NCBI GenBank assembly: GCA_021767985.1
Contig: JAASSH010000136.1
Span: forward strand, 1 to 6,302
Length of the DNA stretch: 6,302 nt
Direction of reading: 5' to 3'
Source of the DNA: Gammaproteobacteria bacterium
Lineage (GTDB): Bacteria; Pseudomonadota; Gammaproteobacteria; GCA-001735895
The translations under genes and the position numbers were made by a program. The notes under the pieces were generated by a model. The model was not told the DNA's origin, did no database searches, and worked only from the letters and a program-made list of their open reading frames with translations. Positions 1 to 4,900 of the stretch are shown here, piece by piece. The stretch's first letter is position 1. Each line of letters starts with the position of its first letter.

Positions 1-283
1 CAGCTACAGCGCGCTGCCGTGGTTCTGGTCAGACCAGTACGACTGCAAGCTGCAAATCGTCGGTCTCAACCTGGGCCACGATCGCACCGTGGTCCGTCCC
101 GGCGCCAGTGAATCCAGCCTGTCCGTATGGTACTACCGCGGTGAACGCCTGCTGGCAATCGACGCCATGAACGAACCCAAGTCCTACGCCTTCGGCAGGA
201 AGATCATCGAAGCCGGCAAGAATCCCGCGCCGGAAACGGTTGCCGACCCGGCGACCGATCTCAAAGCCCTGGCAATGGGCTGA
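1..283 (+). CDS. C-terminal fragment of a ferredoxin reductase-type FAD/NAD(P)H oxidoreductase
   Basis: The reading frame is open from the left edge (first full codon at base 2) and ends at TGA 281-283, giving 94 visible residues; the protein begins outside the window. The visible part contains ALPWFWSDQYDCKLQIVG and later a SVWYYRGERLLAIDAMN stretch. These are typical of the C-terminal reductase domain of rhodocoxin/putidaredoxin reductase-like flavoproteins, which pass electrons from NAD(P)H through FAD to a ferredoxin serving P450s or Rieske oxygenases. The FAD- and NAD-binding Rossmann motifs are off-window, so cofactors are inferred from the family. The last ~20 residues are a loose Ala/Pro-rich tail. 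A GTG at 89 lies inside the conserved domain and is not the start. The electron acceptor cannot be told from this fragment. Confidence 0.85.
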   Translation, partial: SYSALPWFWSDQYDCKLQIVGLNLGHDRTVVRPGASESSLSVWYYRGERLLAIDAMNEPKSYAFGRKIIEAGKNPAPETVADPATDLKALAMG

Positions 284-332
284 CAGGATACACTCTGGCC
301 GGTCGCCCGGTAGCCAGGCCCGATGCGCCGGA

Positions 333-358
333 GCGATTGGAACCTGCGCTTCAATCGC
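333..358. terminator. Hairpin between convergent genes, possible weak terminator
   Basis: The 109-base gap between the reductase stop (283) and the transglycosylase stop (393) holds an inverted repeat. GCGATT (333-338) and GAA pair with TTC and AATCGC (353-358), with one bulged G and a 7-base loop. A second GC-rich hairpin lies at 295-317 (CTGGC...GCCAG with an inner CGG/CCG). Neither is followed by a T-run on either strand, so this is not a clear Rho-independent terminator. Its position between two converging genes is the main argument for a role in ending transcription or protecting 3' ends. Confidence 0.3.
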
Positions 359-392
359 GCGATAAGAGATTCATGTCGTTACCTGTCGGCAA

Positions 393-2546
393 CTAATCGG
401 AGATAGCCCGGCCTTCGAGCTGGGCAAGGTCACCGCTGAGCTCGACGTAGGCTTCGAAGCGCAGCCGGATATCCCGCACATAGTTGACCGGCTCACGTCC
501 ATTAACGTATCCGTAGCGCGAATGCTCGGCGTATTCTTTTTGCGACAGCAACAGCATTGCCTCCTCGGTGTGCCCGAACCAGCGATTCGGATCATGTCCC
601 AGCTGCCTGGCCAGTCGCCGCGCGCTATTTACGTGGCCTGCACCCGCGTTATAGGCAGCCAGGGTGAACCAGATTCGCTCCGAAATCGGCAGGTCATCCG
701 GAAACCGGTCGCGCAACCAGTCGAGGTATTTTATGCCGCCACGAATACTGTGCGCCGGATCGCTGACGTTTTTCACGCCCATGGCCTTGGCGGTGCGCGG
801 CATCAGCTGCATCAGCCCTCGAGCGCCTACCGGAGACTTCGCCTTCGGGTTAAACCGACTCTCCTGGTACATTTGCGCGGTGACCAGGCGCCAGTCGAAC
901 CCGTAACGACTGGCGTACTTGCGTACCAGCTGATCGTAGGGCGAGATTTGCCCCTTGAGCGCATCGATCACGCGCCCGCGTGCAAGACGCTGCACCGAGC
1001 GCCGGCTCTTGAAATACTTGTTGTAGGTTACGTTGTAAAACTCGCTCTTATAAATATTCTGAACGAACTCGTCGAGTGCCTGCTTGAGCAGGGGATTACG
1101 TTTTCGCAGGGCGATCGAATGCGGGATCTCGGCTTCGAGCGTAAATGCCGGGCGCACCGGCAGGCCCTTGGCAAGTTCGATATCGAGTATGTGATCATCG
1201 ACCATGGTTGCCTTGTACTTGCCGCGCGATACCATCTGCAATAACTGCTCGGCTTCCACGGCATCGTCGGTAGCGCGCAGCTTGAAGCCTGCACCCTCCT
1301 GCTGCAGCTGCGACAGTCGCTCCCAGTATTGGCTGTGATGGCGCACGAAAACGGTTCGATAATCGAGATCCTGCAGCGAGTCGGCAGGGTCGTCCTGGTG
1401 CACCACGATATGCTGTTGCGCATAGTGATAGGGGCGCGAGAACTCCACCCCCAGGCGCCGCTGTTTTTCATCCGGCTCGAGAAAGCCGAGCGCGATATCC
1501 GCCTTGCCCTCGAGCAGCCAGGTCGTCAGTTCGCGATGACTCGGCGGAACCACGACTTCCAATCGCAGCCCATGATAGTCGGCAAACTCGCGCGCGAGCT
1601 CGTACTCGAAACCCATCAGCTCGCCACGGTAGAGGAAATATGAGGCCGCGTTGTTACGCAACAGGACTCGCAGCACGCGTCGCTGCTTGATCTGGTCGAG
1701 ATCGCCGGTGTGGTGCTTGTTATGATCTTCCGTGCCCAGTTCGAGCTGCAGATAACGGTTGATTTCGCTGACCAGTTGCGGCGCGTTCTTGCGCACGCCC
1801 CAACCAATGTCGCGCTGCCGGCTGAAATTGACCGCGACCCTGAAATCGTCGCGATACGACTGGTAGATTTCGACCAGGTTGCTGTCCATGATGGTCGCAT
1901 CGATTTTTCCGGCCGCCAGCAAATCGAGCACCTCTTCGATCTGCACCGCATCCGGCGTCTCGACGATCTCGATCTCCGGGTAACGCTTTTCCTTGAGCCA
2001 GACTAACGCGTGCCAGAACGTCGAATCCCGGCTCACCATCACCGACTTGCCGTTCAGATCGCGCACTCGCTGCACCGACCTGTTGTCGCTGGCGACGATG
2101 ACCTGCTCATAGACATGATCCACCGGCACCGAAAACGACATTTTCTCGAGGCGTGCATCGCTGATCGTCAGGTTATCGACGATAATATCGCCCTGCCCGG
2201 CTTCGAGCGCCGGAATCAGCTTGGAGAAATTATCGACAATCACGAGTTCGGGAATCAAACCGTGCGACAGCGCAATCTCTTCGGCGATACGCTGCTGTTC
2301 GGCCAGCGGTGAACGGCGGCGCGGCAGGTAAGTAGCGCTGGTAAAATCACGCGTTAACAGAATTCGCAGTTTGCCTCGGCGCAGGATATCGACGAAGTCG
2401 CCGTCGAAGGACTGCGCCTGCTCTAGCGAGCTGTAGTTGCGGTTTATATAGGCCTGCGCAGGATTTAAAAAAGCCAGGACCAGCAGCAACAAGACCAGCT
2501 GGATAACTGTCCGAGCGAACGGTTTATGGCCATGGATCGATTCCAT
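393..2546 (-). CDS. MltF-like lytic murein transglycosylase with two tandem solute-binding domains
   Basis: The protein has 717 residues. Residues 1-32 form a Sec signal peptide: basic start, a Leu/Val-rich core, and a likely cut after PAQA. There is no lipobox cysteine, so it is probably periplasmic or peripherally bound to the outer membrane. Residues ~55-270 and ~290-510 are two SBP_bac_3-type domains. Both keep the G-x-(G/A)-D-I motif (117-121 and 347-351) and an arginine at the usual ligand-carboxylate position (R132, R363). Residues ~535-705 are a soluble lytic transglycosylase domain with the catalytic glutamate E562 (MYQESRFNP), GLMQLMP at 577-583, and AAYNAGAG at 630-637. The C-terminal stretch with ERIWFTLAAYN and LLSQKEYAEHSRYGY matches E. 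coli MltF. The family cleaves peptidoglycan between MurNAc and GlcNAc, forming 1,6-anhydro-MurNAc. MltF itself (~518 aa) has one binding domain; the extra copy explains the length. The ATG at 2546 is the only start that keeps the signal peptide. It has no Shine-Dalgarno sequence, and a promoter lies immediately upstream. Confidence 0.93.
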   Translation of the reverse strand: MESIHGHKPFARTVIQLVLLLLVLAFLNPAQAYINRNYSSLEQAQSFDGDFVDILRRGKLRILLTRDFTSATYLPRRRSPLAEQQRIAEEIALSHGLIPELVIVDNFSKLIPALEAGQGDIIVDNLTISDARLEKMSFSVPVDHVYEQVIVASDNRSVQRVRDLNGKSVMVSRDSTFWHALVWLKEKRYPEIEIVETPDAVQIEEVLDLLAAGKIDATIMDSNLVEIYQSYRDDFRVAVNFSRQRDIGWGVRKNAPQLVSEINRYLQLELGTEDHNKHHTGDLDQIKQRRVLRVLLRNNAASYFLYRGELMGFEYELAREFADYHGLRLEVVVPPSHRELTTWLLEGKADIALGFLEPDEKQRRLGVEFSRPYHYAQQHIVVHQDDPADSLQDLDYRTVFVRHHSQYWERLSQLQQEGAGFKLRATDDAVEAEQLLQMVSRGKYKATMVDDHILDIELAKGLPVRPAFTLEAEIPHSIALRKRNPLLKQALDEFVQNIYKSEFYNVTYNKYFKSRRSVQRLARGRVIDALKGQISPYDQLVRKYASRYGFDWRLVTAQMYQESRFNPKAKSPVGARGLMQLMPRTAKAMGVKNVSDPAHSIRGGIKYLDWLRDRFPDDLPISERIWFTLAAYNAGAGHVNSARRLARQLGHDPNRWFGHTEEAMLLLSQKEYAEHSRYGYVNGREPVNYVRDIRLRFEAYVELSGDLAQLEGRAISD

Positions 2547-2554
2547 AGTCAGAC

Positions 2555-2583
2555 ACTAAAACGCTTTATTGCCGCCTTGTCAA
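2555..2583 (-). promoter_or_regulatory. Sigma70-type promoter of the transglycosylase gene
   Basis: Read on the minus strand, a perfect -35 box TTGACA (2583-2578) is separated by exactly 17 bases from TTTAGT (2560-2555), a 4-of-6 match to TATAAT. The expected transcription start, about 7 bases after the -10 box, is near 2548. That is only about two bases before the ATG at 2546. The promoter lies in the 83-base gap after greB, so the transglycosylase probably has its own transcript. No ribosome binding site fits between promoter and start codon. Confidence 0.65.
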
Positions 2584-2629
2584 AGCTGAAACCGCTAATA
2601 TTCGTCTTATCGAGACTCGCATCACGATT

Positions 2630-3121
2630 TCAGTAAGCGATATCCAGAATACAATAAACCAGCCTGCCGCTGGGGACTTCGACCTCGACTTCTTCGCCGA
2701 GCTCACGCTTCAACAGCGAACGCGCCAGCGGGGAATCGACACTGATGTAATGCGGTTCCTGGTCGAATTCGTCGGGCCCGACAATTCGGTAAACGACCGT
2801 CTGCTCGTTTTCGTCCTCCAGGGTGACCGTGGCCCCAAAGTAAACCCGGTCGCTGCTGGCGGGTTTCTGATCGACCACCTTGAGGTCAGGTAATCGTTTT
2901 TGCAGGTAGCGGATGCGGCGGTCGAGTTCGCGTAGTTCCTTCTTGCGATAAATATACTCGGCATTCTCCGAGCGGTCGCCTTCCGCCGCGGCAGCCGACA
3001 GCGCCGCCACCACCTCGCGCCGCTTTAGCCATATGGCCTTTTGTTCCGCTTCGAGCGAGCGCATACCGGCGGGGGTAATGTAGGGTGACTTTTTAGCTGC
3101 GGGCGGGCGGTAACGGCTCAT
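2630..3121 (-). CDS. greB: Transcription elongation factor GreB
   Basis: The product has 163 residues. The N-terminal coiled-coil (~15-85) carries GDRSENAEY at 48-56. D49 and E52 are the acidic tip residues that GreA/GreB insert into the RNA polymerase secondary channel to coordinate the catalytic magnesium and trigger transcript cleavage in backtracked complexes. The C-terminal FKBP-like domain (~90-163) has VYFGATV, YRIVGPDEFD and the conserved YISVDSPLARSLLKRELG. ENAEYIYRKKELRELDRRIRYL resembles GreB more than GreA. The frame is open up to 3217, but I chose the ATG at 3119-3121. It gives an MSRYRPP...SPYITPAG N-terminus that lines up with E. coli GreB plus a few extra residues, whereas the longer start adds 32 unrelated residues. 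No strong Shine-Dalgarno sequence is visible. The gene is separated by 83 bases from the downstream transglycosylase gene, which has its own promoter. Confidence 0.95.
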   Translation of the reverse strand: MSRYRPPAAKKSPYITPAGMRSLEAEQKAIWLKRREVVAALSAAAAEGDRSENAEYIYRKKELRELDRRIRYLQKRLPDLKVVDQKPASSDRVYFGATVTLEDENEQTVVYRIVGPDEFDQEPHYISVDSPLARSLLKRELGEEVEVEVPSGRLVYCILDIAY

Positions 3122-3158
3122 CTGGGCGCCAGGATAAATTGGTAATTCGAAAATCTTG

Positions 3159-3254
3159 TTACTTGCGGTACTGGTATATTTGCACTTCGCTACCGTAATC
3201 CGCGTAATTGTTGGCAACCGGGTGCTGATCCAGGTCTTGCGTTTCTGCTTGCAT
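3159..3254 (-). CDS. Possible 31-codon small ORF in the greB leader
   Basis: An ATG at 3254 opens a frame of 31 codons ending in TAA at 3159, 37 bases before the greB start. The peptide is hydrophilic and rich in Gln, Asp, Glu and Tyr, beginning MQAETQDLDQHPV and ending EVQIYQYRK. It has no membrane segment. Codon choice is unremarkable for the neighbourhood. The ribosome site is weak: a GAG six bases before the ATG. The same frame continues open upstream to 3524, across the Sel1 gene in another frame, so openness alone is weak evidence. It lies inside the transcript predicted from the promoter at 3286-3314. It could be a leader peptide, a micro-protein, or chance. Confidence 0.35.
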   Translation of the reverse strand: MQAETQDLDQHPVANNYADYGSEVQIYQYRK

Positions 3255-3285
3255 GGTTAACTCGGTAGTCCCTGGCAGGCCGCCT

Positions 3286-3314
3286 AATATACCATCGATC
3301 GAAGGTGGTGCCAG
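3286..3314 (-). promoter_or_regulatory. Extended -10 promoter, probably for greB
   Basis: On the minus strand, CTGGCA (3314-3309, 4 of 6 to the -35 consensus) is 17 bases from TATATT (3291-3286, 5 of 6). TG stands one base before the -10 box, making an extended -10. The predicted start near 3279 would give greB a 5' leader of about 158 bases. This is the best promoter-like match in the gap between the Sel1-repeat gene and greB. The same stretch contains the palindrome TCGATCGA in the spacer (3296-3303). Confidence 0.45.
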
Positions 3315-3379
3315 GACTTCGGTGATAGCCAGGCAGCGTAGCGACGCCCCCGCGGTTGCGAGATCGGGATTCGACCCGG

Positions 3380-3949
3380 TTAGCAGTCCTCGTAACCCGT
3401 GAGTATGCAAATGCGCGACAGCGATACTGCATGGGCCAGTTCGACGAATGTCATTTTCGCTTCGAGCTCTTCTTGCCTCGACTTCAAATCCATGTCCGTC
3501 AGGGAAGACGCAATCGAAAGCCACTTGTGGGATTCGACGAGATCCTGGTCAATGCCGTCGCCCTGCTCGTAGAGCCGGCTAAGATCCAGCTGGGCTTCGA
3601 CAAAACCGAGCCGCGCAGCACTCAACAACCACTCCAGGCCCAGATTCGGGTCTGGTTTGACATGATCACCATCGAGATAAATTCGCGCCAGCCTGTACTG
3701 GGCAAACGCAACGTTTTGCTCGGCTGCCATACGATAATAAAACAGCGCTTTGCTTATATCTGCACTCACGCCGTTACCGTCCAGATACATGATTGCCAGC
3801 TTCATCTGCGCCTTCTCGTTTCCGGCAGAGGCGCTGTCTTCGAGAGATTCGATCTGCTCAGGATTTTGATTATCCAGGTTCGACCCGGTCGCAACGGCGG
3901 AACATCCGAAAACCAGAATGAACAACAGGCTTGCTCTCAACTTTCTCAT
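3380..3949 (-). CDS. Sel1-repeat (TPR-like) secreted protein, probable lipoprotein
   Basis: The product has 189 residues. The N-terminus MRKLRASLLFILVFGC is a signal sequence with a near-lipobox V-F-G-C. The Phe at -2 is unusual but Cys16 fits as the lipidated residue, so outer- or inner-membrane anchoring is likely but not certain. Three Sel1-like repeats follow at about 44-79, 80-115 and 116-151. Each has the A-x-x-x-L-(A/S)-x-(M/I/L)-Y-x-x-G pattern (LAIMYLDGNG, LARIYLDGDH, LSRLYEQGDG) and ends in a W/F/Y-rich helix. Such repeats are protein-protein interaction scaffolds; the partner is unknown. The tail after the repeats ends in CILTGYEDC, with cysteines at 181 and 189, the last residue. 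The ATG at 3949 is preceded by a weak GGATGG about nine bases upstream. No clear terminator follows the TAA at 3380. The strand is the same as greB, but a promoter candidate lies between them. Confidence 0.85.
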   Translation of the reverse strand: MRKLRASLLFILVFGCSAVATGSNLDNQNPEQIESLEDSASAGNEKAQMKLAIMYLDGNGVSADISKALFYYRMAAEQNVAFAQYRLARIYLDGDHVKPDPNLGLEWLLSAARLGFVEAQLDLSRLYEQGDGIDQDLVESHKWLSIASSLTDMDLKSRQEELEAKMTFVELAHAVSLSRICILTGYEDC

Positions 3950-4135
3950 CGCAATACGCCATCCAAAAGCTTAATCATCCAGCTTTCTACGCAGGTTTCT
4001 GAAAAACAGATCACAGAGCGATCGCTTTATTCTGATTACTCACGACGCGCTGACCCGTCGCTCACACAGGGAAATCCACCCTCGTTAATCGTCGCTCGGG
4101 ATTCGAAATGAAACAAATACGTCGAGCTGGTAGCT
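3950..4135. other. Non-coding upstream region of the Sel1-repeat gene, no confident element
   Basis: I see no gene here. On the minus strand it should carry the Sel1-repeat gene promoter, but no pair of boxes with good spacing stands out. A perfect 10-base palindrome AGCGATCGCT lies at 4017-4026. Frames that cross the region are extensions of reading frames antisense to the Sel1 gene. Confidence 0.4.
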
Positions 4136-4183
4136 CCGATTATCCGCTAATCCCCCGGGCTTCTTCGGTTAATCGGCCTTTTT
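4136..4183 (+). terminator. Hairpin followed by T5, candidate terminator or attenuator
   Basis: CCGATTA (4136-4142) pairs perfectly with TAATCGG (4170-4176). Inside a single T/T mismatch, CCG pairs with CGG. The hairpin is followed by CC and then five T residues (4179-4183). Orientation is + strand. The loop is large (about 19 bases, containing CCCGGG), so the hairpin is weaker than a textbook terminator. No + strand gene ends just before it. It lies 90 bases ahead of the small membrane protein gene, so it could be a transcription attenuator in a longer leader, the end of an unseen small RNA, or chance. Confidence 0.35.
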
Positions 4184-4213
4184 ATCGAATGATGTAAATC
4201 GGCGAAATTTAAC

Positions 4214-4253
4214 CCGCATGGGTGATGCGGCAGCAATTTCCGATTGATATAGT
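4214..4253 (+). promoter_or_regulatory. Extended -10 promoter with a perfect dyad over the -35 position
   Basis: TG-A-TATAGT at 4245-4253 is an extended -10 element (5 of 6 to TATAAT), predicting a start near 4260, just before the ribosome site of the micro-protein gene. The place where a -35 box would sit (4225-4230) shows no consensus match. It is instead the right arm of a perfect inverted repeat, CCGCAT-N5-ATGCGG (4214-4230). A dyad here is typical of a regulator binding site that either replaces -35 recognition or blocks polymerase. Which of these applies cannot be told from sequence. Confidence 0.4.
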
Positions 4254-4272
4254 TTCGGGCGGAGGAGCGTTC

Positions 4273-4404
4273 ATGCAATACAGTTACAAGCAACAATACA
4301 CGACCAGGCCAATACTGGAAAAAAGTCATCTCGCGCTAAGAATCGCTGAGGGGCTATTCGTATTTTTCTTGTTTGCGGTCCTGGTGTTCATTTTATTTCC
4401 GTAA
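4273..4404 (+). CDS. 43-residue single-pass membrane micro-protein
   Basis: The ATG at 4273 is preceded by GGAGGAG (4261-4267), five bases upstream, one of the best ribosome sites in the window. It fixes the start against an upstream in-frame ATG at 4222. The protein has a polar, Tyr/Gln-rich N-terminus (MQYSYKQQYTTRP) and a helix-like middle (ILEKSHLALRIAEG). One hydrophobic segment at ~25-43 (LFVFFLFAVLVFILFP) ends at the C-terminus. The positive charges lie before the segment, so an N-in topology is likely. I do not recognise the family. It stands alone on the + strand, with minus-strand genes on both sides and its own promoter candidate. Small proteins of this kind often tune membrane complexes or stress responses, but nothing here names a target. 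Confidence 0.7.
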   Translation: MQYSYKQQYTTRPILEKSHLALRIAEGLFVFFLFAVLVFILFP

Positions 4405-4595
4405 CCGTCGTTTAGATGGTTGCCTTGTTAACTGCCATTGTCGAACGGCGACGGCCAGGGAAACATCTGCACTAGCTCAATTTAAGACCTCAGCTAATAT
4501 CGATTCGCCAGGATTTCTATCTTCAACCCAGGCACCTGGATTAAACCTATCCGGGCCAGGCATCGGCCAACGGCGACTGCCTGCCGAAGCACAAT
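4405..4595. other. Non-coding gap, nothing recognised
   Basis: This 191-base stretch after the micro-protein gene contains a loose pairing between CCGTCG just after the stop codon (4404-4412 region) and CGACGG about 35 bases later, with no T-run. The word AACGGCGAC occurs twice (near 4444 and 4569). I see no coding frame with a ribosome site. Confidence 0.4.
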
Positions 4596-4625
4596 AAAAA
4601 AGGGCCGCCAGATTCTGACGGCCCT
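4596..4625 (-). terminator. Intrinsic (Rho-independent) terminator
   Basis: On the minus strand an 11-base-pair stem, AGGGCCGTCAG (4625-4615) with CTGGCGGCCCT (4611-4601), has a 3-base loop. It is followed by a run of six T (the last stem pair uses the flanking A/T). The only imperfection is a G-U wobble when read as minus-strand RNA; the + strand RNA would have a C/A mismatch and no U-run. This fixes the direction. No minus-strand protein gene lies immediately upstream except the two micro-ORFs, so the terminator ends the transcript containing the FAD oxidoreductase gene, the micro-ORFs and the folded RNA domain. Confidence 0.88.
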
Positions 4626-4637
4626 CCGAGTTACTTG

Positions 4638-4750
4638 GGAGAAAGGCTATTTAGATCAACACCGGCGCAACCAGTCGCGATCAGGAGGTCCCTGGCCTTT
4701 CAGCTTTCTCTCAGGTCTCGGTTACCCCGAGTGTTGCAATACCTTTCTCC
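4638..4750 (-). ncRNA. Strongly folded RNA domain just before the terminator, family unknown
   Basis: Given as minus-strand RNA, GGAGAAAGG (4750-4742) pairs with CCUUUCUCC (4646-4638). UAUU (4741-4738) then pairs with AAUA (4651-4648) past a single bulge. CAACAC (4736-4731 in minus sense) pairs with GUGUUG (4662-4657) past a 1-by-5 internal loop, giving a 9+4+6 bp closing helix. Inside are a UCGG/CCGA hairpin with its neighbouring C-G pair (4731-4717), a CAGG/CCUG hairpin (4694-4682) with an AGGGA sequence at the loop edge, and a CGCGA/UUGCG hairpin (4679-4666). The last contains a G-U pair that would be an A/C mismatch on the + strand, agreeing with the terminator about the RNA strand. The domain lies 12 bases before the terminator. 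It could be an independent small RNA or a processed or stabilising 3' UTR. No known riboswitch or small RNA consensus was recognised. The second micro-ORF overlaps its 5' side. Confidence 0.6.
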
Positions 4751-4767
4751 AATATCTCTATAGACAC
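4711..4767 (-). CDS. 18-codon micro-ORF with a full-length Shine-Dalgarno sequence
   Basis: A GTG at 4767 begins an 18-residue frame, MSIEILEKGIATLGVTET (GTG read as Met), ending in TGA at 4711. The start is seven bases after AGGAGG and shares its G with the TAG stop of the preceding ORF, the usual arrangement for translational coupling. The peptide is amphipathic, without Cys and without a membrane segment. I do not recognise it. Against it: the codons overlap the 5' strand of the folded RNA domain, and such short frames arise by chance. The frame after the TGA is open for nine codons to another TGA; I see no reason to read through. The ribosome site is the strong evidence, not the peptide. 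Confidence 0.4.
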   Translation of the reverse strand: MSIEILEKGIATLGVTET

Positions 4768-4871
4768 TAGATCACCTCCTTCACGTTGTTACAGATGGCG
4801 TCAAGCATGCCATAGATTTCGCAGCTGTCAATGCTGTCTGGATTAAAATTTTTACCCTGGATTGAGTTCAT
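4767..4871 (-). CDS. 34-codon micro-ORF downstream of the FAD oxidoreductase
   Basis: The ATG at 4871 lies 29 bases after the oxidoreductase stop and opens 34 codons ending in TAG at 4767. The peptide begins MNSIQGKNFNPDSIDSCEIY and ends CNNVKEVI. It is soluble and slightly acidic, with cysteines at 17 and 27. No good ribosome site precedes the ATG; a small CCGGC/GCCGG hairpin (4896-4877 region) lies in the gap. It may be translated by reinitiation from the oxidoreductase gene. Its last codons contain the full-length Shine-Dalgarno sequence for the next ORF, and the two overlap by one base (TAGTG). I do not recognise the family. A RiPP-type precursor, a small regulator and a leader peptide are all open possibilities, and none is supported by a recognisable motif. 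Confidence 0.4.
   Translation of the reverse strand: MNSIQGKNFNPDSIDSCEIYGMLDAICNNVKEVI
4770..4781 (-). promoter_or_regulatory. Twelve-base perfect Shine-Dalgarno sequence
   Basis: The minus strand reads AAGGAGGTGATC, fully complementary to the 3' end of bacterial 16S rRNA (GAUCACCUCCUU). Most genes carry only four to six bases of this. It lies within the last codons of the 34-codon ORF (AAG GAG GTG ATC) and is correctly spaced for the GTG at 4767. A matching ACCTCCT occurs 85 bases downstream on the same strand (4689-4683) and could pair with it to hide it. Confidence 0.75.
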
Positions 4872-4900
4872 TGTCTGCCGGCAACTCGAGGCCGGGGAAA

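Noticed and set aside
89..283. A 64-residue ORF starting at GTG 89
   Set aside because: The frame is open to the left edge and the residues before the GTG belong to the same reductase domain, so the GTG is internal.
522..1244. A 240-residue + strand ORF
   Set aside because: It lies fully antisense to the catalytic half of the transglycosylase gene, has no ribosome site, and its translation lacks recognisable domains.
3122..3217. A 32-residue N-terminal extension of GreB
   Set aside because: The extra residues do not resemble GreB, and the ATG at 3121 gives the usual N-terminus.
3362..3377. A tRNA T-arm-like sequence (CGGGTCGAATCCCG on the minus strand)
   Set aside because: The loop is one base short of a T-loop, and the bases upstream are Sel1 coding sequence with no acceptor, D or anticodon arms.
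3159..3524. A frameshifted longer C-terminus for the Sel1-repeat protein
   Set aside because: The Sel1 frame ends naturally after the repeats with a plausible Cys-terminated tail; the alternative frame upstream of 3254 looks like noise.
4017..4026. Palindrome AGCGATCGCT
   Set aside because: It is a single isolated copy with no promoter in register; it is probably chance or a restriction-type palindrome.
3356..4111. A 251-residue + strand ORF
   Set aside because: It is antisense to the Sel1-repeat gene, whose repeats are unmistakable; the opposite frame is open as a by-product.
4147..4329. A 60-residue minus-strand ORF
   Set aside because: It overlaps the well-supported micro-protein gene and its promoter on the opposite strand and lacks a ribosome site.
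4680..4720. Selenocysteine read-through of TGA in the 18-codon ORF
   Set aside because: The frame meets a second TGA after nine codons and no bacterial SECIS-type hairpin follows the first.
4638..4750. Partial resemblance to TPP (CUGAGA, CCUGAUC) or, on the other strand, glycine riboswitches (UCUCAGG)
   Set aside because: The conserved core segments and their order and pairing are missing, and no gene follows on the same strand for it to regulate.
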